From the NCBI GenBank assembly GCA_022376925.1, contig JAIOJX010000026.1, positions 257,483,330-257,547,329 of the forward strand: a DNA stretch of 64,000 bases, read 5' to 3'. The notes below the pieces were generated by a model. The model worked only from the letters and a program-made list of their open reading frames with translations, did not search any database and was not told the origin of the DNA. A program made the translations under genes and the position numbers. Source of the stretch: Tragulus kanchil (taxonomy: Eukaryota > Chordata > Mammalia > Artiodactyla > Tragulidae). Shown here piece after piece: positions 23,839 through 35,810 of the stretch. The number at the start of each line of letters is the position of its first letter. The stretch's first letter is position 1.

Positions 23839-24638
23839 CAGCCAACATTTTTGGCACAGGGACCAGCTTCATAGAAGACAATTTTTCCCTGAAATGTAAG
23901 GGTGGGGTGGGGTTTGGGAATGACTCAATCACATTACATTTATTGTGAACTTTATTTGTATTTTATTATGAAAAAGCATACTGTAAAACGTTTAAAGTCA
24001 TTAAAAGATGGATGCATTCTCTAAATGGTCACCTAAATCCTCTTTACAGCATTGTTCTACTCTCCTGTAACCCAAATGTAGAAAGACATTATTGCTGTAC
24101 GTAGTCATAGACAATACAGGTGTTCAAATAGAGCCCAAGACATCCGGCACTTGAGAAAGTTCAAAGTTAGTTGTAAAAGACCAGGTTCTGAATCTCAAGG
24201 AGTTAACACCAAAATTCAAACTAACATACTTCAAACATACAAAACTCAAGCTGATTTGTCCATAGCATCTATCACCTCATGTATCTGTTACATGAGTCTG
24301 ATGTAATGCTAATGCTTTATAAATTAGTTTCAGAGGCAGTCCAGTATACCAAACTACATAAAGTAACTGAAGTTAATGGAATTCTTTCTGAACCAGCCAT
24401 TAACATATTGCCTTATTTATTAATTACTTTCTTTGTTTGTTTGGAAGAGGAGGGGTCATTTCTGGTCACCCCTTCAGGCCTTCTACTTAATATCTGCAAC
24501 TCTTCCTTTTGATGTTAAAATTTTAATTGCCAAAAATTGCTTAAAATGTTCTCTTAGCCTACCAGCTCTGATACCAAGATTTAATCATAAAGCTAGAATT
24601 TAGTACATGCCAGATACTACCTGCAACATGCTTTATAT

Positions 24639-24860
24639 TGTTTTTCAGTTGCTGAATTATGTCTGACTCTTTGTGACTTCATGGACTGTAGCACACCAGG
24701 ACTCCTTATTCTTCACTATCACCCAGAGTCTGCTCAAATTCATGTCCACTGAGTTGGCAATGCTATCCAACCATCTCATCCTCTTCCACCCTTTCCCCCT
24801 TTGGCTTTTAATTTTTCCCAGCATAGGGGTCTTTTCAATAAGGTGGCTCTTTACATCAGG
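24639..24860 (-). mobile_element. BovB 3' end fragment (duplicate copy)
   Basis: Second copy of the fragment at 23499-23720, from duplication 10. Confidence 0.83.
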
Positions 24861-24976
24861 ACTATAATCCCTATTTTATGAAAGAAAAAAATTGAGACTC
24901 AGGAAGGTTAAATAGGACACAAAGATCACAAGTAGTGGAGCTAGGATGCAGTATTAGGTGCACTTGACTTTAAACT

Positions 24977-25157
24977 AGCAGCCAACATTTTTGGCACAGG
25001 GACCAGCTTCATAGAAGACAATTTTTCCCTGAAATGTAAGGGTGGGGTGGGGTTTGGGAATGACTCAATCACATTACATTTATTGTGAACTTTATTTGTA
25101 TTTTATTATTTCACCTCATATCATCAGGTATTAGATCCTACAGGCTGGGGACCCCTC
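24977..25157 (+). mobile_element. Deleted hAT-Charlie element (MER1-like)
   Basis: Starts 'cagccaacatttttggcaca', contains 'gggaccagcttcatagaaga' and 'caatttttccctg', and ends 'ggctggggacccct', matching the ends of MER1-type non-autonomous hAT elements. It is flanked by an 8-bp direct repeat tttaaact (24969-24976 and 25158-25165), the target duplication length of hAT transposition. At about 180 bp it is internally deleted. A truncated copy lies at about 23837-23969. Confidence 0.72.
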
Positions 25158-25165
25158 TTTAAACT

Positions 25166-25748
25166 CTTGCTCATTTTCATTATGCCCTACTGCCTCAACT
25201 AGAGTATGAAGAAACAATTTCTTATATAGACCCTTCCTTTAATAGACCCTTTCCTTTAGAATCAACTTCACAGACAATAGTGATTAGGAGGAACTCAAAC
25301 CTGTCCCAAGCTCTACTTTCTGTCACAAGGCAAATTTAACATTCGACTCATGAATTACAATGAGTCTCATGCAATAGTTGAGATGCCAGGGCTGAAGCTA
25401 GAAGTCTACGATTCGGGGAACTTTGGTAGATAAAAGCAAAAAAAAAAAAAAAAAACTAAAAAAAAATCACTGTAAAACTGCAAACATTTCTTATCTGAGA
25501 AAAGATAGAGATTTCTGGGCAGACTTCTTCCGAGAAAACCACACAATTGTTCTTTTACCCACACTACTGTCCAAATAAAAACCAAAGACCTTCTACCAAA
25601 ATGGAAACTAGAACTCCTTCAGGTGCAAGAATATACATATTGTCTATATTTGAGGCCAAGGGAACTTTAAAGGAAATATGTCTTATCTCAGAGGCATGAC
25701 AGTGTTTGAGCTGTCACGTTATTGAACAGCACTTAAGAGAGTAAGGGG
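25166..25748. other. Unrecognised DNA with an A-rich run
   Basis: No gene or repeat recognised. A homopolymer A tract lies at about 25438-25470. Confidence 0.5.
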
Positions 25749-25855
25749 GTGCTCCCTTCGGCAGCACAAATACTAAAATTGGAACAATATAGAGACGATT
25801 AGCATGGCCCCTGCACAAGGATGACATGCAAATTCGTGAAGCATTCCATATTTTT
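25749..25855 (+). pseudogene. RNU6: U6 spliceosomal snRNA pseudogene
   Basis: Full-length 107-nt U6 copy beginning 'gtgctcccttcggcagcaca' with 'tactaaaattggaac', 'gattagcatggcccctgc', 'aaggatgacatgcaaattcg', and ending 'ttccatatttttt'. Compared with the conserved mammalian U6 it has about eight substitutions, including changes in the ACAGAG region (atagag) and at several CpG positions, which would impair function. No TATA box or proximal sequence element is visible in the 60 bases upstream. In eukaryotes U6 forms the spliceosome active site; this copy is a retropseudogene. It is directly continuous with an L1 3' end. Confidence 0.93.
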
Positions 25856-26045
25856 TCTGTAAGACTAGGGGAACTTACATGGGGGCTATGCATCAACCTG
25901 GGGGTGGGTGGGAGGGAGAGGAAGGTGGGAGAGGAGTTCAGGTGGGAGGGGTCAAGGATATACCTACGACTAATTTGGATCTACGCATAGTTGTAAACAA
26001 CAAAGCTCTCTAAAAGTAAAATAAAAATAAATTAATTTTAAAAAG
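25856..26045 (+). mobile_element. L1 3' end fused to the U6 copy (U6-L1 chimera)
   Basis: Directly after the U6 T-run the sequence becomes an L1 3' untranslated end: G-rich 'gggtgggtgggagggagagg', 'caaggatatacctacgacta', 'gtaaacaacaaagctct', 'taaaagtaaaataaaaat'. The same order (G-rich block, 'ggatatacatgtgactaat', 'gtgaacaacaaaactct', 'aaagtaaaataaag') ends the L1 at 48131-48838. Same strand as U6. I could not identify a clear target duplication. Confidence 0.78.
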
Positions 26046-26119
26046 ACAGGGTTAAGTAAAAGTTGATAGATCTGTCATCAAAAGAGCTTTTGTGAGACTT
26101 TAAACAGAAGTAGAACTTG

Positions 26120-26250
26120 TGTAGGAGGACATGGCAACTCACTCCAGTATTCCTGCCTGGAGAATCCCATGGACAGAGGAGCCTGGCAGGCTACAGTCTA
26201 TGAGATCACAAAGAGTTGGACAGGACTGAAGCAACTGAGTAGGCACACAT
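26120..26250 (+). mobile_element. Bov-tA SINE, 5'-truncated
   Basis: 'ggcaactcactccagtattc', 'ctgcctggagaatcccatgg', 'gaggagcctggcaggctaca', 'cacaaagagttggacaggac'. Closer to consensus than most Bov-tA copies here. Confidence 0.9.
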
Positions 26251-26789
26251 GCACAATTTCTTCAAAGTAGAAGATCTGAAATGAGGTTAAGGAAATGTTT
26301 CAGTCTTCCCTTCTCTCCTCCAGCATGTTTACAGACTATCTTGCATGGCATCTTCCATTTTGATTTTTTTTAGTTATTCATTTTAGGTTTTCTTGGTATA
26401 AATTCTACAACTGACAAATGAAGAATATTCTTTTTTCTTAGCCTTAGTTTGTATATTTTCCTCGTGTTATCACAGTTCTATAATGGGAATTATTTTTAAA
26501 TGATATGAAGTCATTAAAACAGTGAGTTTTTGAGCATCTTTGGGAAGGATGAACTTGAGAAAGAGAGATCAGAAAGAAAGTGAGCAGCTAAGATACTATT
26601 CTGTAATATGCTGATGGTTAGGACTAGAGAAACAGCTATGGTGATCAAAAGGAACTATATCTGAGAAATTGTGGTCCCTGTGAGTGGGGAAATGATTTCA
26701 GATTTCCCCAAATTTCAAATTTACATCATAACTTGAATTCACTATAACTTGAAATGTAATATCTTACTTATTTTCATTGATTTTTAAAA

Positions 26790-26913
26790 TTTTATTTCTT
26801 TTTGGCCACACCATGTGGCATATGAGATATTTGTTCCCCAACCAGGGATCAAACATGTGCTCTCTGCTTTGAAAGTATGGGGTTTTAACCACTGGACCAT
26901 CATGGAAGCCTCA
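26790..26913 (-). mobile_element. CHR-type tRNA-derived SINE (antisense)
   Basis: 'ttttggccacaccatgtggc', 'ccccaaccagggatcaaaca', 'accactggaccatcatggaa': reverse complement of the artiodactyl tRNA-Glu SINE. Copy at 27799-27922. Confidence 0.85.
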
Positions 26914-27798
26914 ATGGTATTTTAAAAGTAGATCCTAATATATCTACCTAATCAATCTAAAAGAAATTGATTAAAATAATCAGTATACAAAAGAGTTTAA
27001 AAAGATTAGAAGATTAAAGAAAAGTTAAAATATTTAAATGTCATTACCTGTATATACTGATGTTTAATTTAGTGATGGCAAAACAATTCTTAATATTTAA
27101 TATGTTTATAACACTTTCCAGTTTTCAATGTGACTCTCATATATTGCCTAATTGATTCCCACTATGACTCTGGGAGATAAATAATAGCAGTGACACCCAG
27201 CATGTTTCTAGCACTTTACAGATTGTACAACACCATGGCATTACTGATGCCCACATTTCCATCAATCATTCTATTGCTCAATTCTGGTTCTATGTTAACT
27301 AAAATGTATTTTAAATACCAGCACATCAGACTTATTTTACTGAATGTGATCTATCATCTACAATACACAGATATTAAATGTCAATCTATTAAGTTAGATT
27401 ATATTTATCTGTGGAGTTTTTCTGACATTCATGCTCTATATGATGATTACAATCTATGTTCAAAAACTGATATGAATGTCCAGCTATATTAAAATAAAAC
27501 ACCGTTAAAACGTTTTTCCCAGCGAGGCTATACAGTTTCACATCCCCACTAGCATCAATGTATGTGTGACCCAGCTTCTCAGCAACCTTGCCAGCTTTTG
27601 AGGTTGCTATTATTTTTTTATTCAAGCCACTCTGACAGATGTATACTCGTGTCTCTCCGACATTTTAATTGGCACTTCCTCAATGGCTAATAATGTTAAA
27701 CATCATTTCATATGCCTATTTGCCATATGTATGGCCTCAGGTAGAATGTCTGTTCATGTATTTCACCCATCTTCTAATTGGATTGTTTGATTTTAAAA

Positions 27799-27922
27799 TT
27801 TTATTTCTTTTTGGCCACACCATGTGGCATATGAGATATTTGTTCCCCAACCAGGGATCAAACATGTGCTCTCTGCTTTGAAAGTATGGGGTTTTAACCA
27901 CTGGACCATCATGGAAGCCTCA
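27799..27922 (-). mobile_element. CHR-type SINE (duplicate copy)
   Basis: Second copy of 26790-26913, from duplication 11. Confidence 0.85.
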
Positions 27923-28498
27923 ATGGTATTTTAAAAGTAGATCCTAATATATCTACCTAATCAATCTAAAAGAAATTGATTAAAATAATCAGTATACAAA
28001 AGAGTTTAAAAAGATTAGAAGATTAAAGAAAAGTTAAAATATTTAAATGTCATTACCTGTATATACTGATGTTTAATTTAGTGATGGCAAAACAATTCTT
28101 AATATTTAATATGTTTATAACACTTTCCAGTTTTCAATGTGACTCTCATATATTGCCTAATTGATTCCCACTATGACTCTGGGAGATAAATAATAGCAGT
28201 GACACCCAGCATGTTTCTAGCACTTTACAGATTGTACAACACCATGGCATTACTGATGCCCACATTTCCATCAATCATTCTATTGCTCAATTCTGGTTCT
28301 ATGTTAACTAAAATGTATTTTAAATACCAGCACATCAGACTTATTTTACTGAATGTGATCTATCATCTACAATACACAGATATTAAATGTCAATCTATTA
28401 AGTTAGATTATATTTATCTGTGGAGTTTTTCTGACATTCATGCTCTATATGATGATTACAATCTATGTTCAAAAACTGATATGAATGTCCAGCTATAT

Positions 28499-29075
28499 TA
28501 AAATAAAACACCGTTAAAACGTTTTTCCCAGCGAGGCTATACAGTTTCACATCCCCACTAGCATCAATGTATGTGTGACCCAGCTTCTCAGCAACCTTGC
28601 CAGCTTTTGAGGTTGCTATTATTTTTTTATTCAAGCCACTCTGACAGATGTATACTCGTGTCTCTCCGACATTTTAATTGGCACTTCCTCAATGGCTAAT
28701 AATGTTAAACATCATTTCATATGCCTATTTGCCATATGTATGGCCTCAGGTAGAATGTCTGTTCATGTATTTCACCCATCTTCTAATTGGATTGTTTGAT
28801 TTTTAATGTGCAGTTTTGAGAGATTTCACATATTTTATATACTACTCTTTTATGCAACATGTGGTTACAAATATTCTCTCCCAGTGTTACAAATATTCTC
28901 TCCCAGTCTTGAGTTTATCACTTCATCCTCTTCACACGGGAATTTGCAAAGCAAGTTCTTCATTGTGACGAGATCCAATTTGTCAAGCTTTCCTTCTGTA
29001 CCCTTAGGCATTTATTGCAGAGAAATGAAAACACACATTTACACAAAAATCTGTGCATAAATTGTCCTGGAAGAT
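28499..29075 (-). mobile_element. Old L1M LINE fragment (antisense)
   Basis: Antisense L1M 3' region: 'catccccactagcatcaatg', 'attttaattggcacttcctc', 'atgttaaacatcatttcata', 'ttctaattggattgtttgat', 'caaatattctctcccagt', 'gatccaatttgtcaagct'. Strongly diverged. Partial copies at about 27490-27790 and 29782-30226 come from duplications 11 and 12. A 22-bp local tandem repeat sits at 28865-28908. Confidence 0.7.
28865..28908. repeat. 22-bp tandem repeat, two units
   Basis: 'ttacaaatattctctcccag' plus two bases occurs twice in a row. Present in both large copies, so it predates the ~1.1 kb duplication artefact and is probably real. Confidence 0.8.
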
Positions 29076-29517
29076 TTGCTTGTATTTACCTGGCTTTAAG
29101 GAAAATCAGAAATTAAAATAGATTCAATGTTGCTTTCTTTTCCCTAGGACCTAAGCCCAAAAACAATCTCAACCAGTTCTGGTCTTGCTTTTCATCATTT
29201 TTATCAACTGTGTGAATTCTTCCTAAAGGGGAGAAAAAATAGTTGTCTATCACATGACATTTAATAAGGTCAAAATATATTTCACAAAAGATCTGGTTTG
29301 AATAATGTGTGACTTATGGTCATATGAAAAATTATTGTGATTAATAACACTTCTTTCAAAAATAATGATCATATTTGATATCAATTCAATAATACTTACT
29401 AAGCATCTACCATGTGCAATACGAAACATACAAAAAAATTAAGTATTCTCCTCTAGTTGCTTAGTCCATGTTAGATTATAGCTGAAAATAAATCATTGCA
29501 ATATGATATGAAAACTA

Positions 29518-29645
29518 TTGCCATTTCCTTCTCCAGGAGATGTTTCCCATCCGGGGATGGAACATCCAGGAGATGTTCCCCATCCAGAGATATCTGAGGT
29601 GGATTGACAGGTGGATTCTTTACCACTGAGCCACTAGGGAAGCCC
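29518..29645 (-). mobile_element. Bov-tA SINE fragment (antisense)
   Basis: 'ttgccatttccttctccagg', 'ggtggattctttaccactga', 'gccactagggaagccc'. The middle contains a short local repeat of 'ccaggagatgtt'. Copy at 30669-30796. Confidence 0.83.
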
Positions 29646-30668
29646 AGTAAAGAAGTTAGAAGAATATGTCACACCAACGTCGAAGTATGCAAAAGTGTAG
29701 AGGCAGCAAATAATATGACATATCTAGGAAACTGCAAGTCATTGGGTATGTTCTCGACCTTCAGCTTTAGTGCTATATTTTTCAAGCCACTCTGACAGAT
29801 GTATACTCGTGTCTCTCCGACATTTTAATTGGCACTTCCTCAATGGCTAATAATGTTAAACATCATTTCATATGCCTATTTGCCATATGTATGGCCTCAG
29901 GTAGAATGTCTGTTCATGTATTTCACCCATCTTCTAATTGGATTGTTTGATTTTTAATGTGCAGTTTTGAGAGATTTCACATATTTTATATACTACTCTT
30001 TTATGCAACATGTGGTTACAAATATTCTCTCCCAGTGTTACAAATATTCTCTCCCAGTCTTGAGTTTATCACTTCATCCTCTTCACACGGGAATTTGCAA
30101 AGCAAGTTCTTCATTGTGACGAGATCCAATTTGTCAAGCTTTCCTTCTGTACCCTTAGGCATTTATTGCAGAGAAATGAAAACACACATTTACACAAAAA
30201 TCTGTGCATAAATTGTCCTGGAAGATTTGCTTGTATTTACCTGGCTTTAAGGAAAATCAGAAATTAAAATAGATTCAATGTTGCTTTCTTTTCCCTAGGA
30301 CCTAAGCCCAAAAACAATCTCAACCAGTTCTGGTCTTGCTTTTCATCATTTTTATCAACTGTGTGAATTCTTCCTAAAGGGGAGAAAAAATAGTTGTCTA
30401 TCACATGACATTTAATAAGGTCAAAATATATTTCACAAAAGATCTGGTTTGAATAATGTGTGACTTATGGTCATATGAAAAATTATTGTGATTAATAACA
30501 CTTCTTTCAAAAATAATGATCATATTTGATATCAATTCAATAATACTTACTAAGCATCTACCATGTGCAATACGAAACATACAAAAAAATTAAGTATTCT
30601 CCTCTAGTTGCTTAGTCCATGTTAGATTATAGCTGAAAATAAATCATTGCAATATGATATGAAAACTA

Positions 30669-30796
30669 TTGCCATTTCCTTCTCCAGGAGATGTTTCCCA
30701 TCCGGGGATGGAACATCCAGGAGATGTTCCCCATCCAGAGATATCTGAGGTGGATTGACAGGTGGATTCTTTACCACTGAGCCACTAGGGAAGCCC
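30669..30796 (-). mobile_element. Bov-tA SINE fragment (duplicate copy)
   Basis: Second copy of 29518-29645, from duplication 12. Confidence 0.83.
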
Positions 30797-30901
30797 AGTA
30801 AAGAAGTTAGAAGAATATGTCACACCAACGTCGAAGTATGCAAAAGTGTAGAGGCAGCAAATAATATGACATATCTAGGAAACTGCAAGTCATTGGGTAT
30901 G

Positions 30902-33900
30902 ACTGCAGCATATGGAGTGAGTATCAGCATCACTGGTTCTCAAAGCACATTCTGAAGCACAAGACTATGGTGTGCTGACATTTTTAACCTGAAGTGTAAA
31001 CAGGATGCCTGGTAATGACAAGGTGAGGTCTGTGAAAAGAAGGAAGGAAGGAAGTGAAGAGAAGGAGCGGGGAGTTGGGTAAAGCAGAGAGAATGAAGAT
31101 ATCACAAGAAAAATGAGAAGGAACATGCACTAAGAAGAAAAGAAGCATGGATAAAATAGCAGTTTGTCAGCAACAACAACCTTACTTGCTTTTAAGTCAC
31201 TGTGTCAAAGGATTCCTATTGCTCCCCATCTATAAAACATTCTAAAGTGATTTTTAAAAAGTAAGTACTAGAATTTGCCAGAGTTTAGCAGCAAAGAGCA
31301 AATGTGAACTAGAAAGACATAAAGGCTCTTCTTTTAAGCCCCAAATTTTATTTTGTTTAACCAACATAATGAAGGTTATCAAAGGGTATAGTTGGTACTT
31401 TTGCATCAAGCTGGTCAATACCTCATAAGGAGTATTAAAATCCAGAATAATATGAAAAAAACTGCAAGGAAAAAAATAAAGAAAAAAAAAAAGAGACCCA
31501 CATCTATCTCCCATGCTACAGGATTTCAGTTTTGAACATTGTTTTGTTATCTTTTTAACATTAGGCTGAATTCTTACAGGCTTAATTTTTAGTGTGGTCC
31601 TGCCAGAAAGGTGGTAACCTCCATGACCTCTCCTAGTCCTTTCCAACCCTCAAATTCTATGACTGTTTCTCCTTTTATCTGTCAAGGCTTAACTTGTCTT
31701 TTCCTATTGCATTCAACTCAACAAATACCCAGTATACTTCCTTTTTGTAAGTTTAGTAAATGCTTCTTATTTTCATTCAATTATTTTTTTATCAAATTGT
31801 TTCAAAATGTTCTCAAGTGTAACTAAAAAAGAAAATAAGCAAATGGCCATAAATGTATTTCAATTTAAGAAGCAAGCACTGGTCTACATATTCTCTTTCT
31901 CATCATCTAAACACAGCCATAGAACCAGGAAACTACAGATTAATAGTAGAAAGTAATCATTTATCAGGGAAAAATCAATGGCACATTATTTTTAGCATTA
32001 TTTTTTCTAGGTAGTTCACTTCTATTGAATATTTACCCTGGTAGCAAGTTATTCCGCAAGTTTAATTTTACTATTTTTACATAACATGCATATATATGGG
32101 TACTAAGCCAGAAATGGGAAGTTCATATTGAAAAGTAACTATCATTACTGAGATATTCTATCAAAGCCATAAACAATTATTTCCATTTTCATTCATATAT
32201 CCAAAGTGTTTTAATATTTTACAGTAATTAACTCATTAATCCTTACCTCCTCTGATGGCACAGGTTTGTTGCATTTTTTTTCTTTGTTTTTAAAATTTAT
32301 TTTTTAGGAGACCACATCATGCTTGCTTTCTTACCCTGTCAGCAATATTTCTTTCATAATTTGTTTCTTGGGTTTCTTTCTAGGTCACCTCATTACCTAA
32401 ATTTTTCTGCTTGGACATTCTTCTGGTTGAATACTTTACCTTAACATTATTATAAATTGAATGCTTCCTTCAAAGCTGTGTATCTTATTGTGTCATATCA
32501 AATTTTATTCCATTTTTGGTTATTTTGCTTTAAAATTAAAGTCATTTGTTCAGCCTAGACATCACTAAATTGAATACACCACTTCTATTCCCTTTCTGCC
32601 ATTTTTAAAGTCATTTGGTTCCCCCGCCTAAAAAGCATGCTAGCAGTGCCAATTTGATTTTTCAAAGCTCTAATGCTTTCATTACTTCTTCATATACCAC
32701 TCAGTCACTACCTGCCAGAAAGGTGGTAACCTCCATGACCTCTCCTAGTCCTTTCCAACCCTCAAATTCTATGACTGTTTCTCCTTTTATCTGTCAAGGC
32801 TTAACTTGTCTTTTCCTATTGCATTCAACTCAACAAATACCCAGTATACTTCCTTTTTGTAAGTTTAGTAAATGCTTCTTATTTTCATTCAATTATTTTT
32901 TTATCAAATTGTTTCAAAATGTTCTCAAGTGTAACTAAAAAAGAAAATAAGCAAATGGCCATAAATGTATTTCAATTTAAGAAGCAAGCACTGGTCTACA
33001 TATTCTCTTTCTCATCATCTAAACACAGCCATAGAACCAGGAAACTACAGATTAATAGTAGAAAGTAATCATTTATCAGGGAAAAATCAATGGCACATTA
33101 TTTTTAGCATTATTTTTTCTAGGTAGTTCACTTCTATTGAATATTTACCCTGGTACCAAATTATTCCACAAGTTTAATTTTTACTATTTTTACATAACAT
33201 GCATATATATGGGTACTAAGCCAGAAATGGGAAGTTCATATTGAAAAGTAACTATCATTACTGAGATATTCTATCAAAGCCATAAACAATTATTTCCATT
33301 TTCATTCATATATCCAAAGTGTTTTAATATTTTACAGTAATTAACTCATTAATCCTTACCTCCTCTGATGGCACAGGTTTGTTGCATTTTTTTTCTTTGT
33401 TTTTAAAATTTATTTTTTAGGAGACCACATCATGCTTGCTTTCTTACCCTGTCAGCAATATTTCTTTCATAATTTGTTTCTTGGGTTTCTTTCTAGGTCA
33501 CCTCATTACCTAAATTTTTCTGCTTGGACATTCTTCTGGTTGAATACTTTACCTTAACATTATTATAAATTGAATGCTTCCTTCAAAGCTGTGTATCTTA
33601 TTGTGTCATATCAAATTTTATTCCATTTTTGGTTATTTTGCTTTAAAATTAAAGTCATTTGTTCAGCCTAGACATCACTAAATTGAATACACCACTTCTA
33701 TTCCCTTTCTGCCATTTTTCTCATAAAAAAAATCATCTGGTTACATTTCAGCAGGAATCATCTGCCCCAAACCATTTGCCTAAGACCCAAGAGCATGCTA
33801 GCAGTGCCAATTTGATTTTTCAAAGCTCTAATGCTTTCATTACTTCTTCATATACCACTCAGTCACTATTTTCTTCTTAATTTTTTTTTATAATACAGTC

Positions 33901-34088
33901 CCTGGAGAAGCATGACTAAAAATTTAACTTTTAGCCAAGTAAGTCTTTTCTTTTCTTTCCATCACATTGGAAAGAAAATTAAAGCTTTAGCTAGCAGTAT
34001 AGTACATTTTGGAAATGAAGTTGAAACATACAGACAGCAGTAAAAACATACTGTACAAAAATCTTGAAAGAAAATGATAAAAACAAGT
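30902..34088. other. Unrecognised non-coding DNA
   Basis: Apart from short purine-rich tracts (GGAA repeats near 31042-31055 and an A-rich tract near 31470-31495) and a possible MIR scrap near 32205-32260, no repeat or gene was recognised. Duplication 13 falls here. Confidence 0.5.
31600..33868. repeat. Direct duplication 13 (~1.1 kb, degraded end)
   Basis: 31600-32709 is repeated at 32711-33868. Copy 1 has a scrambled, shortened stretch (about 32606-32633) where copy 2 has some 75 bases (about 33718-33790), about 100 bases before the junction. A substitution cluster lies at about 32045-32065 versus 33155-33175. Confidence 0.92.
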
Positions 34089-34099
34089 CTACTTATCCA

Positions 34100-34317
34100 A
34101 CCAAGTGGCCAAGTGCTAGTTGTTCAGTTGTGTCTCACTTTTTGCAACTCCATGGACTGCAACTTGCCAGATCCCTCTGTCCATGGAATTCTCCAGGCAA
34201 TAATACTGGAGTGGCTTGCCAGTTTTTCCTCCAGGGCATCTTCCCTACCCAGGTTTCACCCAGGGTCTCCTGAATTGCAGGCTGATTCTTTATTATCTGA
34301 GGCACCAGGAAAACCCC
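34100..34317 (-). mobile_element. Bov-tA SINE with 11-bp target duplication
   Basis: 'gttcagttgtgtctcacttt', 'gtccatggaattctccaggc', 'aatactggagtggcttgcca', 'gaattgcaggctgattcttt'. Flanked by ctacttatcca at 34089-34099 and 34318-34328. Copy at 35197-35413. Confidence 0.9.
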
Positions 34318-34719
34318 CTACTTATCCATATATGTTTTCATATTAAGGCCAAGTAGAACTGAAGAACTGGCCCCATCTGTAAGCTTTAACTAAATGTGAA
34401 TTTTATATATGAATCTCTTGAAGTTATTCTCTACTTTACTGAACTTTCCTGTAAGTAAACTGAATCTAGTGTTATTAGTTTTCCAGAACACTTTATAACA
34501 TGAATTTAGAATTATGTCTACTTGTTTGTTGTTTGCTTATTTTTACTCTCTCATGTATTCTTTTTGCTCAGAGAGATACTGACAAGAGTCTTTGTACATC
34601 TTCCTCACCCTCTGATAATCTTGCAAGGTAATTAGTTAAAGAAAGAAGCAGCAAATTCGTAGCCAACAGCTAAATGAAATAGTTTAGTTGAAAAATTATG
34701 CTACAATAATAAAGACATA

Positions 34720-34810
34720 GGGCTTTCTTGGTGGTTCAATGGTTAAATAATCTGCCTTGCAATACAGAGGACACCAGTTGGATCCCTGATCTGGGAAAAT
34801 TCCACATGCC
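34720..34810 (+). mobile_element. CHR-type SINE cut at a duplication junction
   Basis: 5' part of the SINE seen complete at 35811-36139. It ends at the junction of duplication 14. Confidence 0.85.
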
Positions 34811-35196
34811 ATTTTTCTCATAAAAAATCATCTGGTTACATTTCAGCAGGAATCATCTGCCCCAAACCATTTGCCTAAGACCCAAGAGCATGCTAGCAGT
34901 GCCAATTTGATTTTTCAAAGCTCTAATGCTTTCATTACTTCTTCATATACCACTCAGTCACTATTTTCTTCTTAATTTTTTTATAATACAGTCCCTGGAG
35001 AAGCATGACTAAAAATTTAACTTTTAGCCAAGTAAGTCTTTTCTTTTCTTTCCATCACATTGGAAAGAAAATTAAAGCTTTAGCTAGCAGTATAGTACAT
35101 TTTGGAAATGAAGTTGAAACATACAGACAGCAGTAAAAACATACTGTACAAAAATCTTGAAAGAAAATGATAAAAACAAGTCTACTTATCCAACCA

Positions 35197-35413
35197 AGTG
35201 GCCAAGTGCTAGTTGTTCAGTTGTGTCTCACTTTTTGCAACTCCATGGACTGCAACTTGCCAGATCCCTCTGTCCATGGAATTCTCCAGGCAATAATACT
35301 GGAGTGGCTTGCCAGTTTTCCTCCAGGGCATCTTCCCTACCCAGGTTTCACCCAGGGTCTCCTGAATTGCAGGCTGATTCTTTATTATCTGAGGCACCAG
35401 GAAAACCCCTACT
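35197..35413 (-). mobile_element. Bov-tA SINE (duplicate copy)
   Basis: Second copy of 34100-34317, from duplication 14; one T and one C shorter in homopolymers. Confidence 0.9.
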
Positions 35414-35810
35414 TATCCATATATGTTTTCATATTAAGGCCAAGTAGAACTGAAGAACTGGCCCCATCTGTAAGCTTTAACTAAATGTGAATTTTATATA
35501 TGAATCTCTTGAAGTTATTCTCTACTTTACTGAACTTTCCTGTAAGTAAACTGAATCTAGTGTTATTAGTTTTCCAGAACACTTTATAACATGAATTTAG
35601 AATTATGTCTACTTGTTTGTTGTTTGCTTATTTTTACTCTCTCATGTATTCTTTTTGCTCAGAGAGATACTGACAAGAGTCTTTGTACATCTTCCTCACC
35701 CTCTGATAATCTTGCAAGGTAATTAGTTAAAGAAAGAAGCAGCAAATTCGTAGCCAACAGCTAAATGAAATAGTTTAGTTGAAAAATTATGCTACAATAA
35801 TAAAGACATA

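Larger units (their letters stand above)
22864..25109. repeat. Direct duplication 10 (~1105 bp)
   Basis: 22864-23969 is repeated at 24006-25109 with a 36-base spacer. It overlaps duplication 9, so the 22864-23222 segment occurs three times (also from about 21780). Two substitutions separate the copies near 23689 and 24829. Confidence 0.93.
26782..28799. repeat. Direct tandem duplication 11 (~1009 bp)
   Basis: 26782-27790 abuts its copy 27791-28799 with no difference that I noticed. The unit starts inside a SINE and ends inside an antisense L1M. Confidence 0.94.
28631..30901. repeat. Direct duplication 12 (~1120 bp)
   Basis: 28631-29750 is repeated at 29782-30901 with a 31-base spacer. It overlaps duplication 11, so 28631-28799 occurs three times (27622-27790, 28631-28799, 29782-29950). 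Confidence 0.93.

Noticed and set aside
25749..25855. Functional U6 snRNA gene
   Set aside because: About eight substitutions in conserved positions, no upstream TATA or proximal element, and fusion to an L1 tail mark it as a retropseudogene.
27190..28634. Paired ORFs of 100 and 78 codons on both strands, seen twice
   Set aside because: Repetition is due to duplication 11; the sequence is AT-rich and partly antisense L1M, with no coding signal.
31254..31646. 130-codon minus-strand ORF
   Set aside because: Low-complexity Phe/Lys content from A/T-runs, crosses a duplication edge, and no family resemblance.
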